64,000 nt of DNA from Kappaphycus alvarezii (lineage: Eukaryota; Rhodophyta; Florideophyceae; Gigartinales; Solieriaceae): the NCBI GenBank assembly GCA_002205965.3, contig NADL03000076.1, positions 1 through 64,000 of the forward strand, given 5' to 3'. Numbering within the stretch: position 1 is the stretch's first letter; each line of letters opens with the position of its first letter. The notes beneath the pieces are model-generated. The model searched no databases and was not told where the DNA came from. It worked only from the letters and a program-made list of their open reading frames with translations. Both the position numbers and the translations under genes were made by a program. Shown here in pieces: positions 12,881 to 26,488 of this stretch.

Positions 12881-14450
12881 TGAAAAAAGGGAAAAAGAAA
12901 GAAGTCATTTCGTTTCCGAAGCATTTCGTGAGCTGGAGAGATCTAATGGTATTGAATTAAGCCTATGTTGAGCTAAAGTTCATAAATTTGTTGGTTTTAG
13001 TGAGAAAATACTGAAATGATGTGCTGCTCCGTATCTTCTAGAATTTTTTTCCATTTTCCGCCTGATGATAGAACAAGATTAGCTCTAGATCTCGCAGTTC
13101 AGACTATGAACAATATGGTAAGTCTGGAAGAACTAGTTCCATCTTAACTCGACATCAGAGATTTCCCGATGACCCCAGAGATAAACAGAATATTTCCTAA
13201 TTATATGAAACTAGTGAGAGCGCTCGAAATGGCAAGAGCGAGGATGGATACTATCACTTCAGAACCAAGACTGCGAAATATTCTGAATTCGAAGCTTCTA
13301 AACGCTTTTCGTCATGAACTTAACATTGGAATTAATTTTTATTCTATCGATTTCACAGATAAGAGATCGCAGATCTTATTATACTCAGTTTCTGAAAAAG
13401 AAAAAAAGTAGACATACTTTTTGATATTAGTACCCAGAAATAGTCGCTAGAACAGATATACCGAAGAATGATATTATCCTCTCTGGAAGATTCGTTCTGT
13501 CGATTAAATACTATAACATTAAAAAAGAATGAATGAAATCAGAATTTGTAATAAAATAAATGAAAATTATTACTTCTGAAATTACACTAAGACCATTAAT
13601 CAACTTTTAAATTGATTGTTTATATCAATTGGTACATTATAAGACTGAACTATTTGGTACCCAGATGAAAAATAGGTGTAGCTAAGGTCAGGCAAATCCT
13701 GAGGGGTGAATTATATACTTTGGACCAACTATTAACTTTAGATTACATGAAAAAAGCTTGTTGGAGCCACTGAAACATTTATACGAACTATCTGATTCAG
13801 GAGAATATTGCAATCGTATCCTGAACTTGCACATGAGGAAATATTACGTTTTGAAGCTAACTGATATAAATATTGTGCTCTTCGTAAAGCGCACACACGC
13901 AGATCTTCAATTTTTAGTTGAAAACGGCATGCAAACTCTTCTTCTTTTGGGAATAATGAATTCATTATTTTTTCTAAAGTAACGTTGATAAGTTCAAATC
14001 AAGAGATAAGGAGTTTGATGGAATTGTATTTGCAGGGAAAAAATGAGGAGATCTGATAATGTATTTGACTTATATCAGGAACATAACGTAGGTAAATTAC
14101 TTATTCTGCTATTAGAGTAATGTTTTTGAATTAAGACCTTTAAATATATATTGGCATGGTTATGAAATACAAGACTGAAATATGCTGTACCGCAAATATT
14201 TTCATGTGATTGACTGGACCTAAATTCCCAGTGAGCGCAATAAAACAATTGACCAGATTTGTAGAACGTATGCAGAACAGCCATACTTCTTCTCTCAAGA
14301 TTCAAGGATGTGAAATGTATATATTTCAATTAGAAGAATACTGTAAAAATTACTCGCGAAGAACGAAAATATACTTTGACGCATCATCCATAAACAAATT
14401 TGACAATATTTCCCAGATTGGATTAATGTTCTTGCTCTTTGAATAGACCG
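12880..14450 (+). mobile_element. Copia (Ty1-type) pol fossil, same lineage as copia B
   Basis: An old LTR-retrotransposon pol region, recognised only by short motifs in the expected order. About 12,908-12,960 reads like the end of an integrase core (VSEAFRELERSNGIEL). About 13,080-13,330 resembles the integrase-to-RT linker of copia B (LALDLAVQTMNN, later RALEMARARMD). Near 13,760-13,880 lies the RT segment PLKHLYELSDSGEY, followed by a charged stretch typical of this lineage. It has many breaks and is embedded in AT-rich DNA, so it is very old. LTRs were not found. The upstream gag and protease could lie in 10-12.9 kb but are not recognisable. Confidence 0.55.
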
Positions 14451-15589
14451 GGGATTTTCATGTACATAGTTATCATAGCCACAGTGACCGTTTTATAACA
14501 AGATATTTTCTCGACGGTGAAGTTTAGGATTTTCCCGTGCGTTCTATGTTGGTAACGTGATCAGAAGTGACCTTTATTACTTAGCTATAATTATAATTCC
14601 ACCCCGTGGGCTTACAGACTCAAAATATACAATTGATGTTATAATTAAATATTCCTACATTACTGAATAACGTTTTATATCGTACGTTACATTTATGCAA
14701 ATGAAAAGATGTCTGATGATGGTACCGCAAGGCCTGCGGAAAATCCCACTGACACATTCCAAAAATCTGAAAGTACTACTCACTAAATCTAATCTTGACT
14801 CCGGATACGTACGATAGTCCTTTTTACCAGTAGATAATTCGAAATTGAGACTCTAAACAATAAGGGTTTAATATTGGAGAGTGAGTGTAAAATATATTCG
14901 GACTAGTACGATAGGGTAGCGAAATATACTTGTTTTACGCGCAATTTTCAGTCCTCAGGGATAGCTTTTTATTGTTATTACTACCATATCAGTCTATACA
15001 ATGTATCAAGACTCTACTGTCGCTATTATTTTGTACTACCAGATAAAAGTTATTGCTCTTTTAGACATGGAGACTCTAGACCTATCCAAATGGGATTTTA
15101 ATATATAGAAAATAGATCTGCTAGAGCTATAGCACGGCATACAGTCGCTGTGAAAGGCCTCGCCTTGCTTTCTCGGGCATCGAATTAAAACTCGGATAGG
15201 CTACAATTTTGTTCAAACTACAAAGATCTTCCATCCTACATAAAAACCAAAGCGTGTTTTCAGACTCTCCGCTAATGCAGCTCTTGTGTTTTCTCTACTA
15301 AAAACATTTTAAAAATGAGTAATTAAATGTACGAAGGGCACAGTAAAGTGCTGTAATACATAATAAAGTGTTCACTGATATGGAATAAACGCACGGTGGA
15401 GCTAGAATCTGTACAAAGCCGTAAATTTTTATTGTCATCAATATTCGTACTTGTTAATTCTGTAATAATTTCCGACCCCAAAGCTTAACGGCAATAAGTA
15501 TATTTAAAGGCGTGACTTCATGTCATGTTAATCCATTTCATTATCACCAAAGCTTTACTCGACGCTTGGCTACTCCACTTTTTCATACC

Positions 15590-15950
15590 ACTGGCCCTAT
15601 TTCTGATTTGAACTTCTGTCGGCATGGAGAATAAAACTGGTCATAGATCTGCTACTTTTCTCCAGCCATAAGTTTCATTTTAAACAGCAAATATATATAT
15701 ATATTTGACAGATCTGGAATAGGTGCGTTGTGGCTCGAAAACTTTATAAAGTTTTTGTTGATTTTACAAAAGCTTATTTCAAGGTTTCATATATACAAAT
15801 TCTAAATGTTTATACACGAATCTTTTTTAAAGAAAATCTTAAGTCAGTCAAACTGGCCGCAGGTATGTCTGAAAGCTATACTGACAGCTGGGAGGTATCA
15901 AATCTGCCCATAAAACGTATTTACATATGGATCAGCGGCATATCATAGTA
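15590..15950 (+). pseudogene. Possible LINE reverse-transcriptase fragment
   Basis: The open frame 15,730-15,948 starts with LYKVFVDFTKAYFKVS, which resembles RT motif A of non-LTR elements (F-x-D-F-x-K-A-F/Y-D). The residue that should be Asp after the Tyr is Phe here. Just upstream, in another frame, FCRHGE and a following ICYF may be traces of the preceding fingers motif. Downstream, GMSESYTDSWEVS could be what is left of the segment before the QG motif. It is short, frameshifted and in AT-rich DNA, and chance similarity is possible. Confidence 0.3.
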
Positions 15951-18900
15951 AACGATAGCGTATAAAATAGTACGTACTCAGTAAATTCATTTTTCGATGA
16001 AGAATTCTAACGAGCGCTGTGAGAGGGAACACAAAATATCAGACCAAAACAGCCTAAAATTTTTCAGCCAAGTCCAGAACAAAGGAATTGATAGCAGGGT
16101 CTGTTTTACGTTTTATGGTGAAGAGAAATAGTATATTGTAAAACATCAAACTTTCTTACCTTGGATCGAGTTTTAGAACTCAAAAAGAAGGATTATTTCC
16201 CAATAAGGGATCGCAATTTTGTGAACTGAGTTAAATTGAGTGGAAATCATATCAAACCCGGTTTAAATAACCTAAAATTATGCACTCCATCATACAGGCT
16301 ACCAAAAATGATTAATATATCCTTCACTATTTGAAACCAGTCGTCGAACATGATATGTGTATCAAGTGAATACTGAATACCAAATTAAAAAGGCTAAGAT
16401 TAAGCAGTTGGTAACGAAGCGTGAACTGAAATGGATAAATCAATAACAGGGCGATGTTTCTAGTAAACCAGGCCACATTTCCAAAACAATTATGCGAACA
16501 TGTAAAACATTTTCAGCAAACGCACATGAGAAGACAAAAAAATCCTTTATAGAAAATTTAAGCTTTAGTGAAATACGACGGAAAAGAATTTAAATTTTCG
16601 CACTACATTTAAAAAGTTATGAAAATCAAAAAACGTGATATTAGAAATAGATTAATTGGTTTTAAGACTCTGCTTAAAGTTCTAAAATTGAAATATTACT
16701 GCGAAAAATTTACTCCAGTAAAACTTTATGCAAATAAAGAATTTATCTATGTCTAATCTTTCCTTACTTCACATGTAAAATATCAACACCAATTTGAGAG
16801 CTGCGGAAATAAAGTTATGCCTATTAGAAATACAGTTGGCAAGTTCGTTTCGAAGGTACTAAAATGGTTTTGAGGTGCTCTTGTAAGGACTATTCCGTAT
16901 AGAATTGACTGGATACCTCATGATTCCATATGAGGTAACTAATGGATCTCTGCCTTTAATCTAGTGATTTAGTGGAAATTGAATGTCATATAAATCCAAT
17001 GGAAATATCAACATTTAACTTGAGGTGCAAAAACTTCTAAAAAAAGAGAATAAAATCTCAGTAAATTTCTATAAAATAAGTATTAAGTAACGTATACTTT
17101 TTAAGCAAAGAAAATTCTGTATAACATCACGTTATACAGAAACCAAATAATCGGAAGGGCAACCCCATTACAGATCGAGGATATTGATTTTATTGGGAAA
17201 GAATATTAATGTAATGAGGAGAGAGTTCCTGGGAAGAGCGAACAGTCGCTACTCGCACTGGATTAACTTAATTATTTATTCAGAATAATTTTGAAAATCA
17301 TTGACGCCTAAACGTGGTAGAGAAATGAGAACGGATCAAAATATGAAAATAAGTAGAAAATTCTTCTTCATAATAAATATGGAAGTAGCTTAGGTGAAAT
17401 GTAAACGTGAATAGTGCGCTTGGAATAGAACTTATTTTTCGTCCAGATTAATTACTGGAGGAATCATTGTGCTATCTACACTAAAGAAAGATGTAACGCT
17501 TAGAACTTGCACTAATCGTAGACACTTTCAATGAAGGCATTCAAAATAAAGTTCCAGTTTCTCAAGTGGCTATAGCTGGGAGCAAATATAGAAGAGGACC
17601 ATTTTGCAGTTATTACTTCATGACCAGGTTGGGATCTCGAAACTTTTTATCAATAATACACACCCCTGAAAACTTTTAAACTGAAATTTATTACTACGTC
17701 AATGATAAATTAGAGAGCTCTACGATTTCCCAAGATTCATGGCTATTACTTGCCATCCTAACATCAGAGATTGACATTAGTTATATCTTTATGATGCAAT
17801 AGATAATGCAAAGATCATAATGTTTCAATTAAAACACGCTAATTTTGATTTACAAGTATTATTACAGAAACATGTAATAGAGAATTTTCGATATGTGCTT
17901 TCTTTTAGCCTGCAAGTACTTATTTAAACATATGATAACACACTGAGTAAAAGTTCCCTCAAAACAATTTAAACCCAATATAAAAAGTGAAAAACATTTC
18001 TATTGAATTAGGGTCAAATGATTACAATTTCAAGAATTAATAGCAGTGAAATATAAAACGTTTCTATGTAATTAACTATTTCTGGACAGAAAATACAAAA
18101 ATCGTGTTGAATTTTAATACAATTCAGATATTTTAAGTCTATTCGGAAGGTCTAAAGTAAAAGCTGACAAATAAATATGTTATATAACGTGTAAAGCAAA
18201 AAATTACATGTGTTTTTATTAGAAATAATTCTTAAATTATTCTTAGAAATGGTTCTTTAAATACAAAGCACCATACAGATAATAGAAAAAGGATTTAGTT
18301 TCTTCGATTATTATAAAAGAAATAAAGAATGGCAATATCTATAGACGAAAATGCGTGAAGCCATTCATGCTTTACTGCAGCATACGAAACAAACCAGAAA
18401 CTTGAGGTGAGTTCAAATAACATTGTATGACCTTAATATCTATCTATTTTGAAGCTCTTCCGGAGAAAATCACTTAATGCATTGAAATAATTATTCCTAC
18501 TATTTGAAAATAATCCCTCTACATATGTTTATATTAACCTTTATCATTTTATAGAATAGAAAATATTATTAAATGTTCAACTCCAAGAGAAATGCTTGAA
18601 CCCCTTTTCTGTCAATTCTTGGAATGTTTATATTACCACTCAAGATCTTTTTGAAAAATGGCGGATCTATTTTTTAAATCATAACGCTCAACAAAAAGGA
18701 AACAGAATTTCCAAACGGAGCTGAGATCTTCATTTTATAAAAATATTATTATATTACTTGATTCAATATTCATTCGGGCCTTTTCCGAACTTCGGTAAAG
18801 TTTGTCGCAACTTTTCTCGGAAAAGTCATCTACAATTCTTTCTCAATATTTACGGCTAATGAATCAAGTTTATTTTGTCAGGATGTCATAAACCTTTTTA

Positions 18901-19870
18901 AAGCTCACCTGGAGTAATTGGTTTTTCAAAAGTAGTAAAATACTTTCTAGCAGACTTCCATAAATATAACGATACAGAAAATTGCCATTGATCACTCAAT
19001 AAACCTTATTATACAATAATACAGCCTTCAAAGTAATTTTTGGGTTAACCTTTTTTTGTTATGATTGAAATGACACTATTCCGAGGCACAGTCTCATCTA
19101 TTTTGCAGAAGTTTTCCGAAAATCACTGACATCAACCGATAAGAGGCTATATTACACTATCCCACTTTAAAGATCAGTTCTGTTAATATAGTTTTTTCAG
19201 AAAGCATACATTTTTTACTGATGAGGCACAGGGGTAATGTATTGTGAAAATTTTAGTATAAAATGTTATGTTCAATGGGTATTTTTAGTTTAATGGGAAT
19301 CTTTTGAGCCCACAAATGGGCATATTTTGTAGTAAAATTTTTTTTTGATATTCGAAACACAAATATACATGTCAATTTTGAATTTTATTTCCACAATAAA
19401 TCCTATCATAAAGGTTGCGGCTGTCATGTACTGCAAACGACAGTATGAGAATTGGGGTGCAGTATACGGTAGTAAGAGTACAGCCGATTCTGCTGTTGAA
19501 GCGAACGGTGTCGTTAGAAAGAGACTCTTAAGATTTTTGGATCGACAGAAGATACAGGTATTTACTCCGTTAGTTACAACTTTGGTTCAATATCCAAGTG
19601 AGTTCCATAGCAAACTTTCCTAAAAATCCCCATTGAGTATATGTTACTACCCATCAAGACTTTTACAACCTTGAGACGTAGGAAAGCATGAAGTGAATTC
19701 CGTTATTAGTAATAAAATTATAAAAGCTGGGGATATATTTTCCTTTTTAGTACTGTAGGATATATCTCTAAGCAAACAATGGGTCACGGTCACCCAGAAA
19801 AACCATCAATGCAGTTAATGGAGTTATAGCGTTCAAAAAAGTTCCATGAGGATCCTTTATATGGGGGGAA
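15951..19870. other. AT-rich stretch, nothing recognised
   Basis: About 3.9 kb of very AT-rich DNA with almost no open frame of 60 codons. The exception is 19,345-19,623 (plus, 92 codons), whose middle is less AT-rich and reads WGAVYGSKSTADSAVEANG. I do not recognise it. It could be a remnant of an exon or transposon. Confidence 0.5.
17115..17141. repeat. Perfect 11-bp hairpin
   Basis: ttctgtataac at 17,115-17,125 is followed by a 5-nt loop (atcac) and its exact complement gttatacagaa at 17,131-17,141. There is no T-run or gene next to it that would suggest a terminator. It may be a remnant of a palindromic transposon end. Confidence 0.75.
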
Positions 19871-19874
19871 ATCA

Positions 19875-20640
19875 CACGAAAATAATTAACGTTTTTTTGA
19901 AAATCTCGATCACTACTTTGTGAAATGCCCAGAGAACAGAGTTTAGCTCTTTTCTGAGTTTATAAACATATTTTGCTAAAGTAAATCGTGCATGAAAATG
20001 ACCATTATCATCAATAACTTCTTCATTATTCGTAAAATGGAGAAGGATTTACTTCTTAAAAATCAAAAGGTCAGGATAAGTTCCACCCGAAAATGGGCTA
20101 TCACACCACAGTATATCCCCTGACGAAACTGATAGATCAATCTTACATCGGAGACCGCGAGTGTGAATTTTCTCTGAATAATTCTTCATATCGAAGGATG
20201 TCGGCTCATTCATAGTAACGTAGGTTCCATCAACAGAAAAGTATGCAGCATCCCAATAACTCTAAATTCAGTACATAACTCCGAAAAGATCCGCCCTTCT
20301 TCATTAAGAACTTTAAAAATGAATTTTATTATAACATTTAAAACTTTTCACGTTAAGATGAGAAACTATTTGAACGAAACTCCTAAAACTTTCTTCGAGT
20401 CTATTCGAAATAAGAATATTCAAGGACTCAATGTTGCGAGAGAGATGTCCACCTTGTGAAAATCTTTTTTACGAACTATAAACTAGAAATCAGGTGAATC
20501 TTAACAGTTCTTATTAGATTAAAAAGTGTGTAGCATGTTCCATACATGAACTTTCACTTCAGTAGAGACCAAAAAAAGTGCTAAAACGATGTTTCGCTAC
20601 TAAATACTTCCCCGTACCCCCTGCAAAAATTCCTCGTGTA
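19875..20640 (-). mobile_element. Harbinger/PIF-like DDE transposase remnant (DDE_Tnp_4-like)
   Basis: Fossil of a plain DNA transposon transposase on the minus strand. From 20,234 downward one frame reads VDGTYVTMNEPTSF, then YSEKIHTRGLRCKIDLSV, SSGDILWCDSPFSGG and TYPDLLIF, ending in a stop at 20,049-20,051. This is the familiar DGT-x-EP, Y-S-K, GLR-Y-E, G-x-IVW-x-GPFP-G, PDL-IF series of that family. The Asp of VDGT is the second catalytic acid. A second piece (EVIDDNGHFHARF, LRKELNSV, F-HKVV) at 20,048-19,875 fits the downstream DDE part with its R-E-x-x-N helix, and includes a likely third acid. The region 20,260-20,640 would hold the N-terminus, but only scraps such as NRLEESFRSF are readable. 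At least two frame changes show it is dead. Terminal inverted repeats were not seen. Confidence 0.65.
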
Positions 20641-23600
20641 AGAATAACAAGTTTCCATGGTGCAGAGCATATTACAGTGAATTCAAGCAGTAATCCTTCA
20701 ATTAAATGTAATCTATGAGAATATTAACGCAATAAATAGGTAGAAAAACTGTATTTTTCGGAACTGAAATATCGGTAAAGTCACCTCTATTCAAGTTTTA
20801 TAAATATTTTCGCATTCTTTTTCTCCAAAAAGAAGGTGAGCAAATTTCAATTCATGTATCTATGAAAGAGATAATAATCGTAAATTCGCATTCTATACCA
20901 TAGCCAAACTATTATCTAGGCTGGAGGACTTAATTTGAATTAAACAGAAATTCAATATTTGGTATTAGGGATTGTAAAAGGCTTATAATGAGCTTAGTAA
21001 AATTGTTGAAAAGTTAAGAAGAGATTGAATATCCATTTAAAATTGAACAACAGGAAAGGTTGGTAAATAAGTGAATATTGCATTAAAAAGATTTTATTCG
21101 TCTTAAGTGGCCTAGGTCTATAGAATAATGCGTTTATTTCACATTCGTATCCGCCTCTACAATGTTTTCATCCAATTGAAAAGCAATTCGCTTCTGTTAA
21201 ATTATTTTCTTGTATAAAGCTTGAAAATTATATACGTCCTCATTCTAGGAATAGCATAGTGGTTTACGAATCGGTTCAGTAGCAGATCTGGTGCCTGAAG
21301 TAAATATATGGGAGAGCAAAAAAAATACTGAGCACATAATCGCAATATATAATTTGCTGTGGGAATATTTACTCTTACGATATTTTCAACTTTGGAAAAA
21401 AACTTTATATTATGCTATTTGAAGTAATCTGGATCTCATCAAATCGGCAAGATGGCATTGTCATGCAATCTGGGTTGCGCTTGAGATGAATTCTGCATTT
21501 TAGAGCTTTCATCAGGAAGTGAGTTATATTAATGGTTTGTGTGTCTTTCTCCATAATACAAGGAAATAGTTGATTCATTAAAAGCATATCGTGGATCAAA
21601 AAAAGGTGCGAAGCTTTTGAAATCCCCAAATTTTCTAATCACAGACAAAGTGATCCTTTTATAGTATATTTGCAAATAAAAGGCCCTGAGTTTATAGAAC
21701 CAACTTAAAACGGAATATAAAATAGTTTTAACGGCAATAAGTTGGGAAAAACGACTTTTATTGCTTGTATTTTGGTATTTGATTATTTCAGATCACAATT
21801 GAAATTAGAAACTGGTTATGTTGCGAATGTTTGCACTGCGGAAGCCACTGCTGCAAAGAAGAGAAAGATTTTTGATGAAGAAGATGATTCTGAACTTTCA
21901 GGATATCGAGTGATAGTAGAAAGTTAGACCAAATATTCCAAACAATTTCAGCTACTGAAATTGACAACTTACTGTACAGAGCCAGGAATAACAAATAAAT
22001 TTCTTTTCGTTTTTGCTTTCTTACCTTGTGTATTTAGGGCAGGAGACCTTTTTTGTATTATCCTCTACGGTCTGAGAGAGCTTCAAGTCTATCCAGTGAG
22101 CCAATTTTCTTTACGATATTGCTTTTTCGTATTTAAAATGGGGTTTAGACAATAATTTTAATGTTTCTAACAGGTACAATCCTCATTTTATTGGTTCTGG
22201 CTCCATTTTAAATCTTTTAATACCATACTACTCATATTACTCTGTATTCTTCAGTAGTGTTCTCCCCTTCCGGTGAGAATGTACATTTTTCGGAAAGTGT
22301 AATTTCGGAGGAGAAATAGTTCAGCCCAAATTAATGCAAATTTATTTAAAGTCAGTCAAGGAGAACAAGTCTGTTCTGAGTGACGAAAAATCATTTGAAA
22401 TAAGTTCTTGTTTCAACTAAAAGTGACATCTGGTGGTTCTCCGACTGAGTAATTTAACTGCTTTGCGTTGAAAACACATTAAGTAGTGAACCTTATTGCC
22501 GTGCAATTCATTAATGATCAGATAATAGAAGATAAATTGCCAATGCCATGTAATGCAATTTTTATTATTTACAGTCTCCTCCATTACTGCACAGGAATTC
22601 AAGATGTAATAGGTAGCTCGAAAAAAATATTATAGGATTGTACAATAAATCAAAACATGCCAAATATAATTTTCCTAACCGCAACTTATTGTGTTAAATT
22701 CATGAAATATTCTACTTTTTTGAAAAATAAACTAGTTCTAATTAGAAAAAGCTCTTATATTCTAAAACAATAAGCTCACTAATTTTCTTTGATGATTCAT
22801 ATTGATCAGTATCGTTTATTCGTAGCCACACTCCGGATCAGTAGATCCATGTTACGAAACTGCAACAAATCAGGCCACTATAATTAATTCGAGAGAGCTC
22901 CTGGAAAAGCTTCCTTCCTGTTCTGACATTAATCAAAATATTCCAAATGCGTTTTTGGTCTCGAATAATGGGTAGTGGCCTCCTGCTGTATATTATGTAT
23001 GCATATTTTTGAGGGAAACAAAAAGCCTCAAACCCTAACCTTTGCAGTCTTTCTTCAACCCAAATAATCTGCCAACTACTCATAAAATCATAAAAAGCCG
23101 ACTGAAATATTTCTAACAAGAAGTGCATTCAAATGCATCTTCCTGTTCTCCAAATATTCAGTACAGGTGAGTGAACGGTTTCTAGTTTTCTCTGTATGCT
23201 CTTAGAAGATTTTTTTCATAAACATTTCCCAGCTGTGACAGTATTAGCTCAGAGAAAATCAAATTTAAGCAAGTTTTCTATTATCTTGGTAGTTTATATG
23301 CACTTTACTGAAGTTTTAAATGTTTTACTCTTGCCTATTTCCATTTATTCAGTTCGTATGTTGAAATATCACATCAATGGCATACCTCGCGAACAAATTG
23401 TTTAAAAACTTAAGCCAATCTTTAATCATGACCTGGGAAACGTTTTAGGAAATTTTTCTGACCGATGTTTAGTTATACTAATCTTTTAAATAGATAAATA
23501 AAAAAGCCTAACATCCTTTAAAATAGGGGCTTTAAAATGGACACTTTTACTGATATTTTCCACTGAGACCAATGCTATGAAATAGTAGGCATCATAAAAA

Positions 23601-26483
23601 TATACCCTTGTTACTATTACGGTAATTTATTTCAGAGCATAAGTTGAATCGATGGTCAAATATTTCGGAAAAATATTAAAGATTGGTGGAAATTTCGATG
23701 CATTACAGTTAGTCATCTCTTTTATCGCTTTAAACACAACATACTAATATAAAGATTGCAAAAAGTGCAAAGAAAGGGAATCATTTCATCAGTGTACTGG
23801 ATAGCTAGTTTGCTTAATTCAAATAATTCCCTTTTCTCTCTACAGCCACATTGTCGAAAAAGTAGTGACAGATGGAAAAGAGGCTGACTAGGTTCAGGGG
23901 TATGTTGTTTTTTGCGGCTGAATGCGAAGAAGTTTTGACTCCATAGTATGCTTTTCATCTTGAACAAAATTATAAAAACAGATTTTGTTCGAATTTGACA
24001 CATTTATTGTACAAATTGACGTAATAAATGCGCAATAAATGCAGAATGGGCATGAATTCTTTGATTCACTTAATTTCAAGTAAATTCTTCAGTTTTTGGC
24101 GGACCACAGTAAGTTTTGAAAACTACGAACAATATCTTTCTCGGAATATTTATTCAGTTTTCTTTTAATCACTATATGAGTCACAAAACCAATAAATATA
24201 AACATTTTATGATCAAGTCTAATCGATGGAGAATCATTCCTCATTCATAGAGGAGCGTAGTGTAGGTGCAACTTCATTTAACTACATCTAATAACACTAA
24301 TAGTCATCTCAGGGACAGACTGGAATATTACAGAGTAAATCATCTGTTGTCGGATGATTAATGATATGTATAGATTCAGATGTCATATCTTTGGTTAGAA
24401 TAGTGACGAATCCCCTATTTTAGGGAAGACAGAGCAATATCTTGTATTTATTTCATATTTTCAAAACAGAAACATGGATCGCTTTTTAAATCATTCACGC
24501 TCCGCATGCATGAGATGATTTGATGCCTAACTGTTTTCCAAAATAGCATAGACGTCATTCGGGAGTATTATCGTACCCTTCCAAAACTCTGGAACCCCCT
24601 GATTGCCATTTGCATCCTCTGCTTTTGGTTCAGCACCTATAATAAGGTATTAAAATGCTCAGAGACATCTCACAGCTCTTATTTAAATCCAATTGCACCA
24701 CTCGTCGAGAGGATTTTATAGTCATATTAATAAATCCACGGCCATCTCCTAGATCAATATTCGCTATCCAGGGCACTCCTTCTGTCTTCTTGTGGCCAAA
24801 TTTCCTCTTCTCAATGGCCGGCCACAACTCTTAACCTCGCAAAAACGACCACTAACGCAACCTAACTGATTTATTCAAGCAGCGTCCTCATCTCCTCTGC
24901 GAGTTCCACCTGAATTCCTGAACTCAACCCTTTACGACCCCAGAAACACCTGAGGAATAATAGCGGCTGTTTAGATAGTAAAAAAGCCATCCAACGCTGC
25001 AATATCTGTAGCGATCTCTCTCGTATGCTTCTGGACTACCTTTCCCGCGGCGCAACACACCCTGGATCCAAGGACGGCTTTTCAGGAAAAATCACGTCGA
25101 GGCTAGAATTTTCTTTCTACATCAGGCCCTCTAAATCAAACTGCTTATCAGATAAAACAAAGTAGGGCTTAAGAAACCATCAGTTGATTTCAAAAAATTC
25201 AAATCCCCAGCACTACATATTTCAACAATCTTTTTCCTCAAACTCATCTCACGATCCGCAAATTCAAAGTTCTAAAATTGCATTCCAACATGTTTCCTGT
25301 TCTTGCTGTGGTATTTTTCCTTTACGCGTCTGCTTTTATGCTACTTTCAACACCCAAAGTTTACATCCTACCAACGTGTCGCCTGGCGGCCATTTTATTC
25401 TGCTCTGCAAAGGGTGCATTTAGGTGTGCTAATTTGTTGAGGCATCACAAAAACGAAACACGGAGTAGTACTGGACTTCTTTGCGAGTATTTTTCCTCCC
25501 AACTAACTCCCAATGCATAGAGATTTGATTAAAACATTTTCAGTAAAGGTCATGTCCAATGCTATTTTGCTTTCAGTCCGCTCAAATCAAAACAGCCTAC
25601 CATTTACGTTTTTACTTCTGGATAATTACCCAAAAGTTTTCTCCTTATACCTTTTTTCGTTGTTAACAAGATTTTCTCAGTGCCTTGGGTCTTACCCAAT
25701 AAAGTCATATCCGATATAACACTTTATTGTCTCCATTTTTTGGCGACTCCTTCTACGATCCCAATAATTTTCTGAAAATTTTCTCTACCAGAAACATACC
25801 CGAGATCTTGCGAGAAGCAGTATAAAGCCAACCTATAGGATAGAACCCTGACCTAAGCCTGGAAAATGTATAATCTTTGCTTGCCGCCATAATAAAGTTT
25901 ACCTTCCTGTATGTTTCCACTCGGCCTGTTTGCTTTTTGAACTTTTAAATCGGTCACATACTCCTAAATCGAAAATTCTAGCATTTTTAACCTTCTCAAA
26001 TAAGGTCCTACAGTAGACACATAGAAAGATTCTCCTGAGCGAATGCATCATACAATAGGCCAAAATAAGATGAATGAAGCGGATTTTCGAAGGTTCATCC
26101 TTTTAAAACGCTGATTTTAGTAACAGATTCCAAAGACTCAGATTAATTATTGAATTGCATCAATTTCTACGATCAAATCAGATCTCCTTGTAAATGAGAA
26201 CTCATTTACAAAGACCGTAATCTATACCTTTCTGTGAAGTAGTTCAGTACAGCAATGCATGCAGTTTCCAGAAATGGAACAACGATTCCTAGAAACTAAA
26301 CCCTCACCAAATGGTCTTACTCTTGTTGATGATGTTTATGGGTTTAGGTACCATCTGCATTTTTGACTACATCTGTGCGTATTCTTAGTACCAATCCTAC
26401 TGTACAGTATATTTAGCTGCTGTATGTTATTCGCCACAGCTTCTTTTTTTTGGCGTGAATCTGAACCAGCTCCCCCTGTTTGC
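20641..26483. other. AT-rich stretch grading into normal composition, no confident gene
   Basis: AT-rich to about 24.6 kb, then more balanced and pyrimidine-rich on the plus strand up to the copia A insertion. Unrecognised frames: 21,742-21,927 (plus; contains AAKKRKIFDEEDDSEL, a basic patch beside an acidic one, just after a tttcag that could be an acceptor), 22,838-23,128 (minus; WVEERLQRLGFEAFCFPQK), 24,630-24,827 (minus) and 25,184-25,520 (plus). None has a recognisable domain. They may be exon or transposon remnants. Confidence 0.45.
26188..26211. repeat. Perfect 11-bp palindromic hairpin
   Basis: ttgtaaatgag (26,188-26,198) and its exact complement ctcatttacaa (26,201-26,211) are separated by two bases. 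No adjacent gene gives it a role. Confidence 0.75.
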
Positions 26484-26488
26484 GGTTT
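26484..26488. repeat. Target-site duplication of copia A, left copy (GGTTT)
   Basis: GGTTT directly before the 5' LTR is matched by GGTTT at 31,121-31,125 directly after the 3' LTR. Five bp is the size normally made by copia integrases. Confidence 0.75.
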
